Shown here: positions 53,000-61,900 of the stretch, piece by piece
Position numbering within the stretch: position 1 is the first letter of the stretch
Layout: each line of letters begins with the position of its first letter
Source: Advenella sp048381675
GTDB lineage: Bacteria > Pseudomonadota > Gammaproteobacteria > Burkholderiales > Burkholderiaceae_B
Assembly: GCF_048381675.1 (NCBI RefSeq)
Contig: NZ_JBLWIS010000013.1
Location: 22,997 to 86,996 of the forward strand
Direction: 5' to 3'
DNA: 64,000 nucleotides
Translations under genes and position numbers: made by a program
The notes under the pieces: model-generated
The model's input: the letters and a program-made list of their open reading frames with translations, nothing else
What the model was told of the DNA's origin: nothing
Database searches by the model: none

Positions 53000-53780
53000 A
53001 TGACAGAAAGTACACTAGATACACAGAAGTTGCAGCACCCCATCAAAATTCGTTTGCTACAAGTTAAACGAATTACACCATTAAGCCCGTCAATACGTCG
53101 CATTACCTTAAGCGGCAATGACCTGAACGGGTTTGTTTCCGCCTCTTTTGATGATCACATTAAACTGTTCTTGCCCGATTTGCCTGGCCAAAAACCCAAT
53201 ATGCCTGTGTTGGAGGAAAAGGGCATCAAGTTTGATGAGCACCGCCCCAAGCCCCTGACCCGTGACTATACGCCGCGTCGCTACAATCCGGATACGAATG
53301 AACTGGATATCGATTTTGTTTTAAACCATGAAGGGCCAGCCACTAGTTGGGCAAGCCAGGCAGAGGTGGGACATTACCTGGGCGTGGCCGGGCCGCGCGG
53401 TTCATTTGTGATTCCTGCCGGTTTTGACTGGCACTTGCTGATGGGTGATGAAACCGCTATTCCGGCTATTGCCCGCAGGCTTGAAGAATTGCCGGCTTCA
53501 TGCAAGGCCATTGTTATTATCAAGATTGCCAGTGATGACAGTAAAATACCGTTGCAGGGCCAATGCGATTTTGAGGTTCGCTGGGTGCAGCAAGACAGTG
53601 ATCCTGCCGATAAAAATGACGCTGAAATGCTGGCCGCCTGTCTGGGCGGCAGGCGAGTACAGCGATATCAAGGCCCTGCGTGAATACATGATTGATCAGT
53701 TCAAGATTGATAAAAAACGCATTCGTGCCAGTAGTTACTGGCGTAAATCACAGGTTGCCACGCATACGAATTTTGAATGA
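53000..53780 (+). pseudogene. Siderophore-interacting FAD reductase, frameshifted
   Basis: SIP-family ferric-siderophore reductase. The first frame (53000-53683) has the FAD-binding motif TRDYTPRRYNP near residue 92, DIDFVLNHEGPATSWA and VAGPRGSF, then the NAD-binding half up to EMLAACLGG. The C-terminal end (GEYSDIKALREYM ... RASSYWRKSQ) continues in the next frame to 53780. The junction near 53650 probably lost a short stretch of the linker. The C-terminal segment is conserved in the family, so activity is doubtful. A Fur box precedes it. The ATG has GAGG upstream. Confidence 0.85.
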
Positions 53781-53868
53781 CATAAAAGCGGCTAGCGATA
53801 TAACATCCAGCTACTATTGGACAAAATCACCGATAGTGCGCGCATCTTGGCTTATATACATACTGTGT

Positions 53869-54171
53869 TTACAGCGGTGCGTTGTCAATTCTGGACAAGT
53901 CATCATTCACAGCGAATATTTTTCCATTCACCTGCGGAATTCCAAATCCTTTTAAACGAGCCGTGTGCATGTCCAGATAGGCTTGGGCACTGGGTTTGTC
54001 CTGAAACAGATAAATACCGCCGGCCTCATTGGCACTTTCATTTTCCGTCCATATTTTCCAAATCAGGCCGGGTTCTTTCGCGATGGAATGGGCCAGGTCA
54101 TTCATTATTTTGGTCATTTCCTGACCCCAGGGGCCGGTGTAGGGGAAGTCAACTTGAAGCAGATATTTCAT
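53869..54171 (-). CDS. YdhR-like small monooxygenase, copy 1
   Basis: 100 residues, ferredoxin-like (dimeric alpha/beta barrel) fold typical of the YdhR/antibiotic-biosynthesis monooxygenase group: MKYLLQVDFPYTGPWG, AKEPGLIWKIWTENESANEAGGIYLF, then the C-terminal strand. The ATG at 54171 opens the domain. A second, divergent copy is at 58975-59280 in the same region. It follows the LysR remnant on the same strand. The enzymatic role is unproven. Confidence 0.8.
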   Translation of the reverse strand: MKYLLQVDFPYTGPWGQEMTKIMNDLAHSIAKEPGLIWKIWTENESANEAGGIYLFQDKPSAQAYLDMHTARLKGFGIPQVNGKIFAVNDDLSRIDNAPL

Positions 54172-54229
54172 GATTCCTTGTCTGGTTGCGTAAGTACTTA
54201 GTTTACTACCCAAAACCCGTTTGTCCAAT

Positions 54230-54640
54230 GGTACCTAAAGGCAAGTCGTTGATGGCAAGGGCTGCCAGACGCCTGGGGGGCAAAGCTGCTATGTATACAG
54301 TGCATGGGTGGAATAGTGCGTATGCCATATACTGCGAAACTATAAGGCTGCGGTGGCATTTCATCACTAGCGCATTCCAAGGCCAGCTTCAGGTGAAAGC
54401 CATGGCGTGCCGCCACGGTTTCGGCCATAAGCCAGATGCCTTCATGTAGCAAGGGGTCATAAGACAGGGCACCAATGCGTAGCCTGGCAGGCCCGGTTGC
54501 CGTGTTTTTTTGCATGGCCCGCATCGCGGTTTCCAGTGTGCTGGAAATGGTTTGAGCATAAACCATTAATTGCTGCCCGCGTTCGGTCAGCGTCACGCCA
54601 CGCCCGCTGCGATGGAACAGGCCAATCATGAGGCGGGCGC
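54230..54640 (-). pseudogene. LysR-family regulator fragment, truncated at both ends
   Basis: Reads LFHRSGRGVTLTERGQQLM, the end of a LysR winged helix, then the linker helix and GPARLRIGALSYDPLLHEG at the start of the effector domain. The first 40-50 residues, including the recognition helix, are missing, and after LALECASDE the sequence no longer resembles LysR. It lies directly downstream of the sulfonate-type ABC genes, which a LysR protein (Cbl/CysB-like role) would normally control. Confidence 0.75.
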
Positions 54641-54659
54641 AAGTCTACGGGCTTCTGTC

Positions 54660-55451
54660 CTAGACGGCTAACGGAGTCTCTTCGGTTGGGGTTTCTTCGT
54701 ATAACAGTGACAGCAAGGTTTGCCGTAATTGCAGGGAGGAGGCGTTCATTGTTAATTGACTGTGCTTTCTTGGTCTGGGAAGCTCAACCGGGAAAATTCC
54801 ACGGATTCTGCCTGGATTGGCGCCCATGACAACAACAGTTGTCCCAAGCAATAATGCTTCATCGACATCATGGGTAACAAAGAAGATGGTTTTGCTGCCC
54901 TGTGCTTCCTGTTGCCACAGGGTGACCAATGCATCTTGCAGGTGCGCGCGTGTAACGGCATCCAGGGCGCCAAAGGGTTCATCCATCAACAGAACAGGAG
55001 GATTCATGGAAAATGCCCGTGCAATGGCTGCACGCTGTCGCATGCCTCCAGACAGTTCGCTTGGCAGCTTATCAAAGGCGTGCCCCAACTTGACTGCTTG
55101 CAGATGCTTATGTGCAAGCTCATTATAAAATGATGAGGATTTGCCCGGGAATGCCTGTTTCAGCGCAAAGATAATGTTTTGGCCGGTCGTCAACCAGGGA
55201 AACAAGGAGTAATCCTGAAAGACGACGCCACGGTCCAAACCAGGGCCTGTAATGGGCTTGTCACCCAGCAGGATGGTACCCCGTGTTGGAAAATCGAGTC
55301 CTGCCAACATACGCAGCAGGGTGCTTTTGCCACAACCTGACGGGCCGAGCAGACAGATGAATTCACCCGCCTCAACCTGCAAGTTGATATCTTGCAGGAT
55401 GCGCTGTTGTCCGTGAAAAAATGTAACGTTTTCAAGGGTAATACTATGCAT
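54660..55451 (-). CDS. Sulfonate/nitrate-type ABC transporter ATP-binding protein
   Basis: 263 residues. Walker A GPSGCGKSTLLRM near 37, Q-loop VFQDYSLFPWLT, signature LSGGMRQRAAIARA near 138, Walker B PVLLMDEPFGALD, switch His in VTHDVDEAL. FPVELPRPRKH near the C-terminus is typical of the SsuB/TauB/NrtD group. Last transporter gene of the operon. A close relation to aliphatic sulfonate importers is likely from the accompanying genes; the substrate is unproven. Confidence 0.9.
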   Translation of the reverse strand: MHSITLENVTFFHGQQRILQDINLQVEAGEFICLLGPSGCGKSTLLRMLAGLDFPTRGTILLGDKPITGPGLDRGVVFQDYSLFPWLTTGQNIIFALKQAFPGKSSSFYNELAHKHLQAVKLGHAFDKLPSELSGGMRQRAAIARAFSMNPPVLLMDEPFGALDAVTRAHLQDALVTLWQQEAQGSKTIFFVTHDVDEALLLGTTVVVMGANPGRIRGIFPVELPRPRKHSQLTMNASSLQLRQTLLSLLYEETPTEETPLAV

Positions 55452-55463
55452 GATGTTTGTTTC

Positions 55464-56432
55464 CTAAACTCGCCAGCGCAATAGATGACGCTCAAGGCGT
55501 TCAGTGAAGAACGTAATGGTGGTGACAACAATACCGATAAAGATAATGCCGACGATAACGCGTGGATAGTCGGCAAATTCTGAAAAATTGCTGATATACC
55601 AGCCCATGCCCGAGCTGCCACCAATCATTTCTGCCATGGTCAGCATCAGGAATGAGAAACATAGTGCCAGGGTGGCCCCTGTGCAGATGGAAGGCAGTGA
55701 TGCGGGCAGTATGACGCGAACCAGCATGGTGCGTGTATTCAGGTTAAATACCCTGGCAGAGTCAATAATTCCACGTGGGACATTGAATACGCCTGAAATC
55801 GTATTGATGAAAATAGGCCAGAAAGCCCCGATAAAGATGACGGTGACAGAGGCGGCCGTAAATGAAGGCAGGAAATGGATGGCATAAGGAATGTATACCA
55901 CCGGCGGTATGGTTCCCAGCAGTTTGGTGAACGGCATTGTTGCATGGAATGTGCGACGGTGGTAACCAACCATCAGTCCCAGGGGAATGGCCGTGAGAAT
56001 TGCCAGGCCATAACCACTGACCAGTAGTAGCAATGAGCTGCGCAAGCCCTTCAGGGTGTCAGGCAATTCTGCGGTGAAGAGGGCGAGCACTACTTCGGGA
56101 CCGGGTACCAGCATGGGGTCCAGCAATTGCAGGACCGTCGTGGCAAGATACCAGGCACCAAAAAACAGGAACAGGATGGAGGCGACATCACCGGTTGCCG
56201 TACGGGCAGCGTGAGTGCGGCTGGAGATTGTGCGCAAAGTGGCAATGATCTCGATGAGGGTAATCAGCAGCAGCGTGCGCCACTGGACACCATGACTAGA
56301 GCAGAGCAGTGTTCCGGCAACCAGTACATATAAAATGTGCTGTACCGGATGAATGCGTTGCCATGCGTTACCAATGGCTGGCAGCAACACTGGCAGAACG
56401 CCATGTAAGCGGTTTTTGGTAATCGAATCCAT
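55464..56432 (-). CDS. Sulfonate/nitrate-type ABC transporter permease
   Basis: 322 residues. The C-terminal BPD_transp_1 domain is typical of SsuC/TauC (about 120-320), with the EAA loop GIIDSARVFNLNTRTMLVRVILPASLPS. The N-terminal 100 residues contain two extra hydrophobic segments, longer than standard SsuC. It lies 12 bases upstream of the ATPase gene and 11 downstream of the binding protein gene. Confidence 0.9.
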   Translation of the reverse strand: MDSITKNRLHGVLPVLLPAIGNAWQRIHPVQHILYVLVAGTLLCSSHGVQWRTLLLITLIEIIATLRTISSRTHAARTATGDVASILFLFFGAWYLATTVLQLLDPMLVPGPEVVLALFTAELPDTLKGLRSSLLLLVSGYGLAILTAIPLGLMVGYHRRTFHATMPFTKLLGTIPPVVYIPYAIHFLPSFTAASVTVIFIGAFWPIFINTISGVFNVPRGIIDSARVFNLNTRTMLVRVILPASLPSICTGATLALCFSFLMLTMAEMIGGSSGMGWYISNFSEFADYPRVIVGIIFIGIVVTTITFFTERLERHLLRWRV

Positions 56433-56443
56433 CCGTGTAGTCC

Positions 56444-57580
56444 TTAGGTATTGTTAATCCGGTAGAAATCCAGCAGGCTGGCATAAATTTCTTCACCCGG
56501 GTTTTGAGCGATCAGGGCATCCAGTGACTGTTTGTACAGATCAATGTCAATATGCTGTTCAACCGGGTATGTTTTGTTGGTGACATAGCCTGCAGATTCG
56601 ACCATTGCCTTCCAGAATTCCAGCGTGCCTTTTTTCAGCGGATCAGGATGGGATTCAAAGGCCTGGCGTGTATAGGTATCTTTACGGATCACGTCTTCAT
56701 CGATCTTCAGTTCCTTGGTAAAGACACGGACGGTTTCTTCCTGGTCTGTCTTGTATATTTTGTAGGCTTTGATCAAGGCAGTCAGGAAACGGCCATATTC
56801 ATCTTTGCGTGCATTGTAGTCAGCCGTGTTGGCTGTCAGGCGGCAGCAGGTATAGCTGGGCAGGAAGTCCCCCAAAAAGTGGGTGACGGCCATGCCGCGT
56901 TTTTCTGCCAGGGAAAAGTGTGGTGAGAATACGATGCCGGCATCCGCTTGTCCTTTGATCACGGCCTCGACAATGGCACCAGGGGACGGAAATTCAACCC
57001 GCGTTACATGGGTTTCCGGATCAAAACCCGCTTTTTGAAGAGCCTGACGGAAGACAATGTCACCGGTGGACAGGCGGTTAATGGCGATTTTCTTGCCACG
57101 GTAATTTTCCAGTGACTTAAGGTCCTGTGCCTGTTCGGGACGTGTGATGACGGCTTGTCCACCCAACATCATGCCGCCGAAGATGGTAAATGGTGTGCCT
57201 TGCGAAATAAAGACAAGTGGTGCGGCCGAACCGAAAGTGCCGATATCCAGCTTTCCTGAACGCAGGGCGATAAGGCCTTCAGCGGAAGATTTGAACTGGA
57301 AAAATTCAACATCTAATCCCTGTTCCTTGAAATAGCCTTTGTCCCGTGCGAGGAAATGCAGGCCATGTGCCGGTTCTGCAATATAGCCAACCCTGAACTT
57401 GCCCGGTGTGGCCGCATGTGCCTTGCCACTGAATGCCAAGGGCAGACTGGCCGCCAGTAACGTAGCGCCTGTACCAAGTAATAGGGAACGTCTGCCAGGA
57501 TCGGTTGGCGAGCCCGATGAACCGTTGTTTTTTTCTTTGTTCAGGAAGTCGAACAAATGATCCATGCCGCAATCGCACAT
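56444..57580 (-). CDS. Sulfonate-type ABC transporter binding protein, Tat-like signal
   Basis: 378 residues of the SsuA/TauA/NMT1 group: FRVGYIAEPAHGLHFLARDKG, SSAEGLIALRSGKLDIGTFG, SPGAIVEAVIKGQADAGI. The N-terminus is unusual: MCDCGMDHLFDFLNKEKNN precedes a twin-arginine motif (GRRSLLLG) and a hydrophobic stretch ending at KAHAATP. Tat export would mean it folds in the cytoplasm, perhaps with a cofactor. It is followed by the permease and ATPase genes. Confidence 0.85.
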   Translation of the reverse strand: MCDCGMDHLFDFLNKEKNNGSSGSPTDPGRRSLLLGTGATLLAASLPLAFSGKAHAATPGKFRVGYIAEPAHGLHFLARDKGYFKEQGLDVEFFQFKSSAEGLIALRSGKLDIGTFGSAAPLVFISQGTPFTIFGGMMLGGQAVITRPEQAQDLKSLENYRGKKIAINRLSTGDIVFRQALQKAGFDPETHVTRVEFPSPGAIVEAVIKGQADAGIVFSPHFSLAEKRGMAVTHFLGDFLPSYTCCRLTANTADYNARKDEYGRFLTALIKAYKIYKTDQEETVRVFTKELKIDEDVIRKDTYTRQAFESHPDPLKKGTLEFWKAMVESAGYVTNKTYPVEQHIDIDLYKQSLDALIAQNPGEEIYASLLDFYRINNT

Positions 57581-57621
57581 GTTTTTCTCCTTGTATGGTT
57601 AGTTGGATGATAGGGTTTTGC

Positions 57622-58941
57622 TTATTCGTGCCAGATGCGTTGATGGTCACGATGGGTTGACAGGTAGGCATCTTCACCAAAGAATTTGTCGTAAAAACCA
57701 TGGTCAATGTGGTGTGCCTGGGTGTAGGTGGCTATGCACACGGTGGGTATGGTGCCGGGAAACTTGTCATACGAGTCGTAGATGTCCTGGGCAACGGAAG
57801 CGATATACTCGGTCATTTCCTGTGACCAGCGCTCGGTGGCTGTTTTTACGGCAGCATTGTCCTTGAAAGGACCTGGCCTGTCTGCAGAGAAATTGCCTCG
57901 TGCTCCAAACTTGCGTTCAGCAAAGCGTTGTACGGCTTCGTGCATGGAGCTGACATAAGGTGGTACGAGCGGTTCAAAAACACCATCCAGGCCGACCGGG
58001 TTGGGTTGCCGGAAATGTGGCTGGTGCGTAAAACGGAATCCAAATCCCTGGATGCCTTCCTTTGCTTTTCCACCCAGCAGGCTGTGGATGTTCAGTCCGG
58101 AAAATAGCCATCCTCCCAGACCAAGTGCCTGCAAGGCCAGGTGGATATTGTATGAAGCAATAGAGGCTTCCGCGACAGTGCTGTTGCGTGAGTGCTGTTC
58201 CAGTTCGTCCAGTGCAAGGGCACGATCTGCATGCAGGATACCCTTACGCAGTAATGATGTAGGATCCCCCAGCAGACGTCCGGTAACAGGGTCGGCGGCA
58301 GGTATGCCTTCACCGGCACGCATTGCGAGCTGGTTTAACAATGAGTCCGCCTGGTCGATGACCGGAATGAAAAGCGTGGTGCCAGGACGGTTGGCAACCC
58401 AACGGTTATGTCCGACGATATGCGGGTAGCTTGCAGGCAGGTCAAGACGTTTGTCACTCAGGCGGATGATGTGTTGTTCCAGCCAGGACAGCAAACGCGG
58501 CAGGTCTTCAGTAGACTGCAACTCAAGAATGTGTGCCGGGTCCAGATCACGAAAACGTGTAATGTATGTGCCGCTGTCATCAGCGATGAGCAGTTCTGAT
58601 CCATATACACCGGCACCGCTTGGATAGGTGCGTCCGGCAGGACGTACGGGATAATTGCAGCCAAGTCCTGGCGTGGCGGATTCCGTGTAAGGAATGCCGA
58701 AATGCCAGCCACTGATGCCAGCGCCGATGGTGACCAGAAGCAGGCGCTCCAAACGGCTGAGTGCTTGTGCCGGTTGCTGGGATTGGTAGGCCAGTGGCCC
58801 GTCGGGAATTTCCATGCCGACACCAAAGCGCCTGGAGCGACGGCCGAATAGCGCGTCCAGCAGTGAGAATTGTTGCAGACTGTCCAGTTGTGACTGATTG
58901 AGTGTCAGAGAAGGCCGTTGCTGTGTATTGGAGGAAGACAT
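57622..58941 (-). CDS. SagB/nitroreductase-fold protein
   Basis: 439 residues. The first half resembles SagB/ThcOx-type nitroreductases: LDALFGRRSRRFGVGMEI for the RRSxR motif near 33, SRLERLLLVTIGAGI, then GRTYPSGAGVYGSELLI near 105, where relatives have PSAGALYPxE for FMN binding. The second half (HNRWVANRPGTTLF, then IQGFGFRFTHQPHF and PLVPPYVSSMHEAVQRF) is not familiar. An FMN-dependent oxidoreductase is likely, substrate unknown. It is placed between the ABC importer and a YdhR-like gene. Confidence 0.65.
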   Translation of the reverse strand: MSSSNTQQRPSLTLNQSQLDSLQQFSLLDALFGRRSRRFGVGMEIPDGPLAYQSQQPAQALSRLERLLLVTIGAGISGWHFGIPYTESATPGLGCNYPVRPAGRTYPSGAGVYGSELLIADDSGTYITRFRDLDPAHILELQSTEDLPRLLSWLEQHIIRLSDKRLDLPASYPHIVGHNRWVANRPGTTLFIPVIDQADSLLNQLAMRAGEGIPAADPVTGRLLGDPTSLLRKGILHADRALALDELEQHSRNSTVAEASIASYNIHLALQALGLGGWLFSGLNIHSLLGGKAKEGIQGFGFRFTHQPHFRQPNPVGLDGVFEPLVPPYVSSMHEAVQRFAERKFGARGNFSADRPGPFKDNAAVKTATERWSQEMTEYIASVAQDIYDSYDKFPGTIPTVCIATYTQAHHIDHGFYDKFFGEDAYLSTHRDHQRIWHE

Positions 58942-58974
58942 TAATGTGCTTTCTGGTTATCGGAGGATAAGGTG

Positions 58975-59280
58975 TTATTGCAACGGTGCGAGTGTGACGG
59001 CGCTTGGTGCGGTATCAACGTCAAAAATCGTGACGGAAATATCACGCCCTCCGGATTGTTCCAGCCGGGGGGTGAGCTGGTCTGCCCATGCCTTTGCTGT
59101 CTGGCTGTTTTCAAAAAGGTAGATGCCACCACGCAGGTTGGCTTGTTGGTTATTGATCCAGACTTTCCATTTGAAACCGGACAATTCGGTAATGTGATGG
59201 GCTGCTGTCAGCTTTTGTTCTTCTGGTACTTGTTGTTGAGCTTCGCTGGGGGTGTAATTGACTTGCAGGATTACGGCCAT
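58975..59280 (-). CDS. YdhR-like small monooxygenase, copy 2
   Basis: 101 residues. Same fold signature as copy 1: ITELSGFKWKVWINNQQANL, then RGGIYLFENSQTAKAWAD. It lies 33 bases upstream of the SagB-like gene and 56 downstream of the 2OG oxygenase gene, in one apparent operon. The similarity to copy 1 is clear in the middle but low at the ends, so they are old paralogues. Confidence 0.82.
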   Translation of the reverse strand: MAVILQVNYTPSEAQQQVPEEQKLTAAHHITELSGFKWKVWINNQQANLRGGIYLFENSQTAKAWADQLTPRLEQSGGRDISVTIFDVDTAPSAVTLAPLQ

Positions 59281-59336
59281 GGTACTTTCCTTTTTTGATG
59301 GTTGGGGGTGCTAGATAAATCGTGTCAGTTGACCTG

Positions 59337-60338
59337 TTAGGACAGAACATCGGCATAATGGCGCTGTGCAACATCCGGATGGGAGCGCAAACGTCCTTTC
59401 AGCAGATTCTGTCCAGTGTGTGGTACCAGGACATTCTGTGGGTCCTGTTCTACACCGCGTGCCTTTGCTGCCAGTTCTGGTGGCAAGGTCAGTGGGGGCA
59501 ATGCCGTGTCCAGTCGCGGGCTGAGGAAGAAGGCGATAGACAGACGGTCTTCTTGTTCCGCAGGACTGACCACACGATGAAGCGTGGCGCGCAGATAACC
59601 ATCGGTAAGTAGCTCCAGCACTTCACCCAGGTTGATTACAACGGTACCCGGGATGGGGGCGACATCAATCCATTTCTCCTGGTGATAGACTTGCAGACCG
59701 GCTTTATCAGACTGTAAGACAAATGTCAGGCATCCTGAATCCTTGTGGGCACCTACACCCTGGTTGGGTTCGTTGGTACTGCGTCCGGGATAACGGATCA
59801 GTTTGACATGCTGTACAGGTGCGTCAGAAAACGCTTCAGTGAAGTGTTGTTCTGATTGTCCCAAAACCAGTGCCAGCGCACGTAACAGGGCCAACCCTGC
59901 GGTAGTCAGTGTTGTCTGTAACTGTTGTACGTGTTCGCGTAATGCCGGTAAAGAGGCAGGCCATTGGTTGGGTCCTTGCAGTCGTTTCCATGGGATTTCA
60001 TCGGATGGAAGGATTGACCGTTCCGCACCGATGTCGATTTGTTCACGCCAGTCTTTTTCACCACGGGTAATTTCAGTGCCTTCTGATGTATAGCCGCGAA
60101 AGTGTGGAGAGTTAACCATGTGCAGAGCCTGTTTTTCTGCGGCAGGCAATGCGAAGAATGAGCGGACGCTATCGAACAGTTGCCGGGTGGCTTCGTCATC
60201 CAGGCCAAAGCCTTTTAGATAGAAAAAGCCGACGTCGTGTGTTGCTATCCTTAGCGTATCTACGAATTGTGCCTTGCTATGCTCATCTCCGTTGATGAAT
60301 TGTTCAAGATCAAGTATTGGTAATATGGGGTGCGTCAT
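59337..60338 (-). CDS. 2-oxoglutarate/Fe(II)-type dioxygenase (isopenicillin N synthase-like)
   Basis: 333 residues. The DIOX_N part starts ILPILDLEQFI and DVGFFYLKGFGL; the catalytic core has HxD in GAHKDSGCLTF near 200, the distal His in RATLHRVVSP near 255, and the 2OG-binding Arg in EDRLSIAFF near 268. It is the first gene of the minus-strand operon, facing the O-acetylhomoserine sulfhydrylase gene. An oxidative C-S or C-N cleavage role is inferred from context only. Confidence 0.88.
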   Translation of the reverse strand: MTHPILPILDLEQFINGDEHSKAQFVDTLRIATHDVGFFYLKGFGLDDEATRQLFDSVRSFFALPAAEKQALHMVNSPHFRGYTSEGTEITRGEKDWREQIDIGAERSILPSDEIPWKRLQGPNQWPASLPALREHVQQLQTTLTTAGLALLRALALVLGQSEQHFTEAFSDAPVQHVKLIRYPGRSTNEPNQGVGAHKDSGCLTFVLQSDKAGLQVYHQEKWIDVAPIPGTVVINLGEVLELLTDGYLRATLHRVVSPAEQEDRLSIAFFLSPRLDTALPPLTLPPELAAKARGVEQDPQNVLVPHTGQNLLKGRLRSHPDVAQRHYADVLS

Positions 60339-60540
60339 GATGTTTGCTTATAAATGACTTTGGATGTTTTGCAGTATATAAACAAATACAATTTGTAAAA
60401 AATAATAAAAATATATATGTATATGTAAAAATTAATTTATGAAAACAACGCACAACGTTATGAGGTATTTGTCTTTGGTGTGCGTTTTTTATGGTGTTAG
60501 TCTGTGCTGCTTAAGATCGTTACATAACATGGGAAGCAGT
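60339..60540. promoter_or_regulatory. AT-rich divergent promoter region of the organosulfur genes
   Basis: About 200 bases between divergent starts. The stretch 60375-60440 is almost pure A/T (including TATATATATGTATATG), as expected for two back-to-back promoters or a CysB-like binding region. No single operator could be assigned. Confidence 0.5.
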
Positions 60541-61824
60541 ATGGAAAACAACAACTTCAGTCATGCGACGCTCTGTGTGCAAGGAGGATATACACCGCAG
60601 GCAGGACAGTCACGCATTGCACCAGTCGTACAAAGCACAACTTATCGGTATGACGATATATGGCATTTGCAGCGCGTCATGACTCTGCAGGCCACAGGCT
60701 ACAAGTACAGCCGTACCGGTAATCCGACTGTAACGGCATTTGAAGAAAGTGTGCGTTTGCTGGAAGGTGGGGCAGCAGCAGTTGCGACAGCATCGGGACA
60801 GGCTGCGAATTTACTTGCGCTGGTTAATATCTGTCGCAATGGAGATCATATACTGGCTGCTTCCACTTTATATGGCGGGTCGTTTTCCTTATTGAATACA
60901 ACTTTGCCAAAATTTGGTATTACAACGACTTTTTTTGATCCGGAAGCGCCATTGGAAGACATAGCAAAACTGGTGCAGCCAAGGACACGTTTGATTTTTG
61001 CCGAAACGATTGGCAACCCGGGATTGAATATTCTGGATTTTGACAAGATTCGCGCATTGTCACAGGAATATGATTTGCCGGTTGTCATTGATAATACGCT
61101 TGCTTCGCCGGTACTGTGTAATCCTTTGCAACTTGGCGCCCATATCGTCACGCATTCAGCCAGTAAATATATTGACGGGCATGGGACCAGTGTTGGCGGT
61201 ATTGTTGTTGATGGTGGAAACTACAATTGGGATAATGGCCGTTATCCGGATTTTACACAGCCGGATCCCAGCTATGCCGGGGTCAGCTATACAGAAAAAT
61301 TTCCGCAGGCACCTTTCGCCTACAAGGCTCGCGCCCATATCCTGCGTGATTTTGGGGCTTGTCTGGCACCACAAAATGCATTCCTGTTCAATGTGGGCAT
61401 TGATACATTGCAATTGCGCATGGAACGTCACGGTAACAATGCCAGAAAGCTGGCCGTATTTTTGCAGAACCATCCACAGGTGGCATGGGTACGTTATCCT
61501 GGGCTGGATGAGGTCGGCAAAGAACGCATCGCACGTTATTTCCGTGCAGACAATGGCAGTGGTGTCCTGACGTTTGGGGTGCGGGGCGGCTTGGAAACGA
61601 TTGACCGTTTCGTCCGTCATTTGCAATTGGCCACCTTGGTCGTGCATGTGGGGGATGCGAGGACATCCGTGCTGCATCCGGCTTCCACCACCCATGCCCA
61701 ATTGTCAGAAGAACAACTGTGTGCCGCCGGTGTTTTGCCTGAAATGGTGCGGATTTCGGTTGGGATTGAAGATGCCGATGACATCATTAATGACATCGCA
61801 CAGGCTCTGGAAAGGAGCAAATAA
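60541..61824 (+). CDS. O-acetylhomoserine aminocarboxypropyltransferase (sulfhydrylase)
   Basis: 427 residues, PLP-dependent Cys/Met metabolism family. Motifs: YKYSRTGNPTVTAFEESVRLLEGG near 60, ATASGQAANLLAL, and the PLP lysine in THSASKYIDGHG near residue 205. It makes homocysteine from O-acetylhomoserine and sulfide or a thiol such as methanethiol. The ATG at 60541 has GGGAAG upstream; an ATG at 60529 lacks one. It is divergent from the organosulfur operon, which could supply its sulfur. Confidence 0.92.
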   Translation: MENNNFSHATLCVQGGYTPQAGQSRIAPVVQSTTYRYDDIWHLQRVMTLQATGYKYSRTGNPTVTAFEESVRLLEGGAAAVATASGQAANLLALVNICRNGDHILAASTLYGGSFSLLNTTLPKFGITTTFFDPEAPLEDIAKLVQPRTRLIFAETIGNPGLNILDFDKIRALSQEYDLPVVIDNTLASPVLCNPLQLGAHIVTHSASKYIDGHGTSVGGIVVDGGNYNWDNGRYPDFTQPDPSYAGVSYTEKFPQAPFAYKARAHILRDFGACLAPQNAFLFNVGIDTLQLRMERHGNNARKLAVFLQNHPQVAWVRYPGLDEVGKERIARYFRADNGSGVLTFGVRGGLETIDRFVRHLQLATLVVHVGDARTSVLHPASTTHAQLSEEQLCAAGVLPEMVRISVGIEDADDIINDIAQALERSK

Positions 61825-61828
61825 GATG

Positions 61829-61878
61829 ACTGGGTTTGTGCAGAGTTACGGTCGTAATCTCTGCCATTTTCAACCAGT
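61829..61878. repeat. 50-bp nested palindrome, copy A
   Basis: Outer ends ACTGGGTT and CAACCAGT are inverted, and the centre GCAGAG-TTACG-GT-CGTAA-T-CTCTGC forms a second stem. It starts four bases after the sulfhydrylase stop. Copy B at 63457-63506 matches 46 of 50 bases. It may act as a terminator-like hairpin. Confidence 0.75.
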
Positions 61879-61900
61879 ATGATGATTGGTCGCGTAGCGC

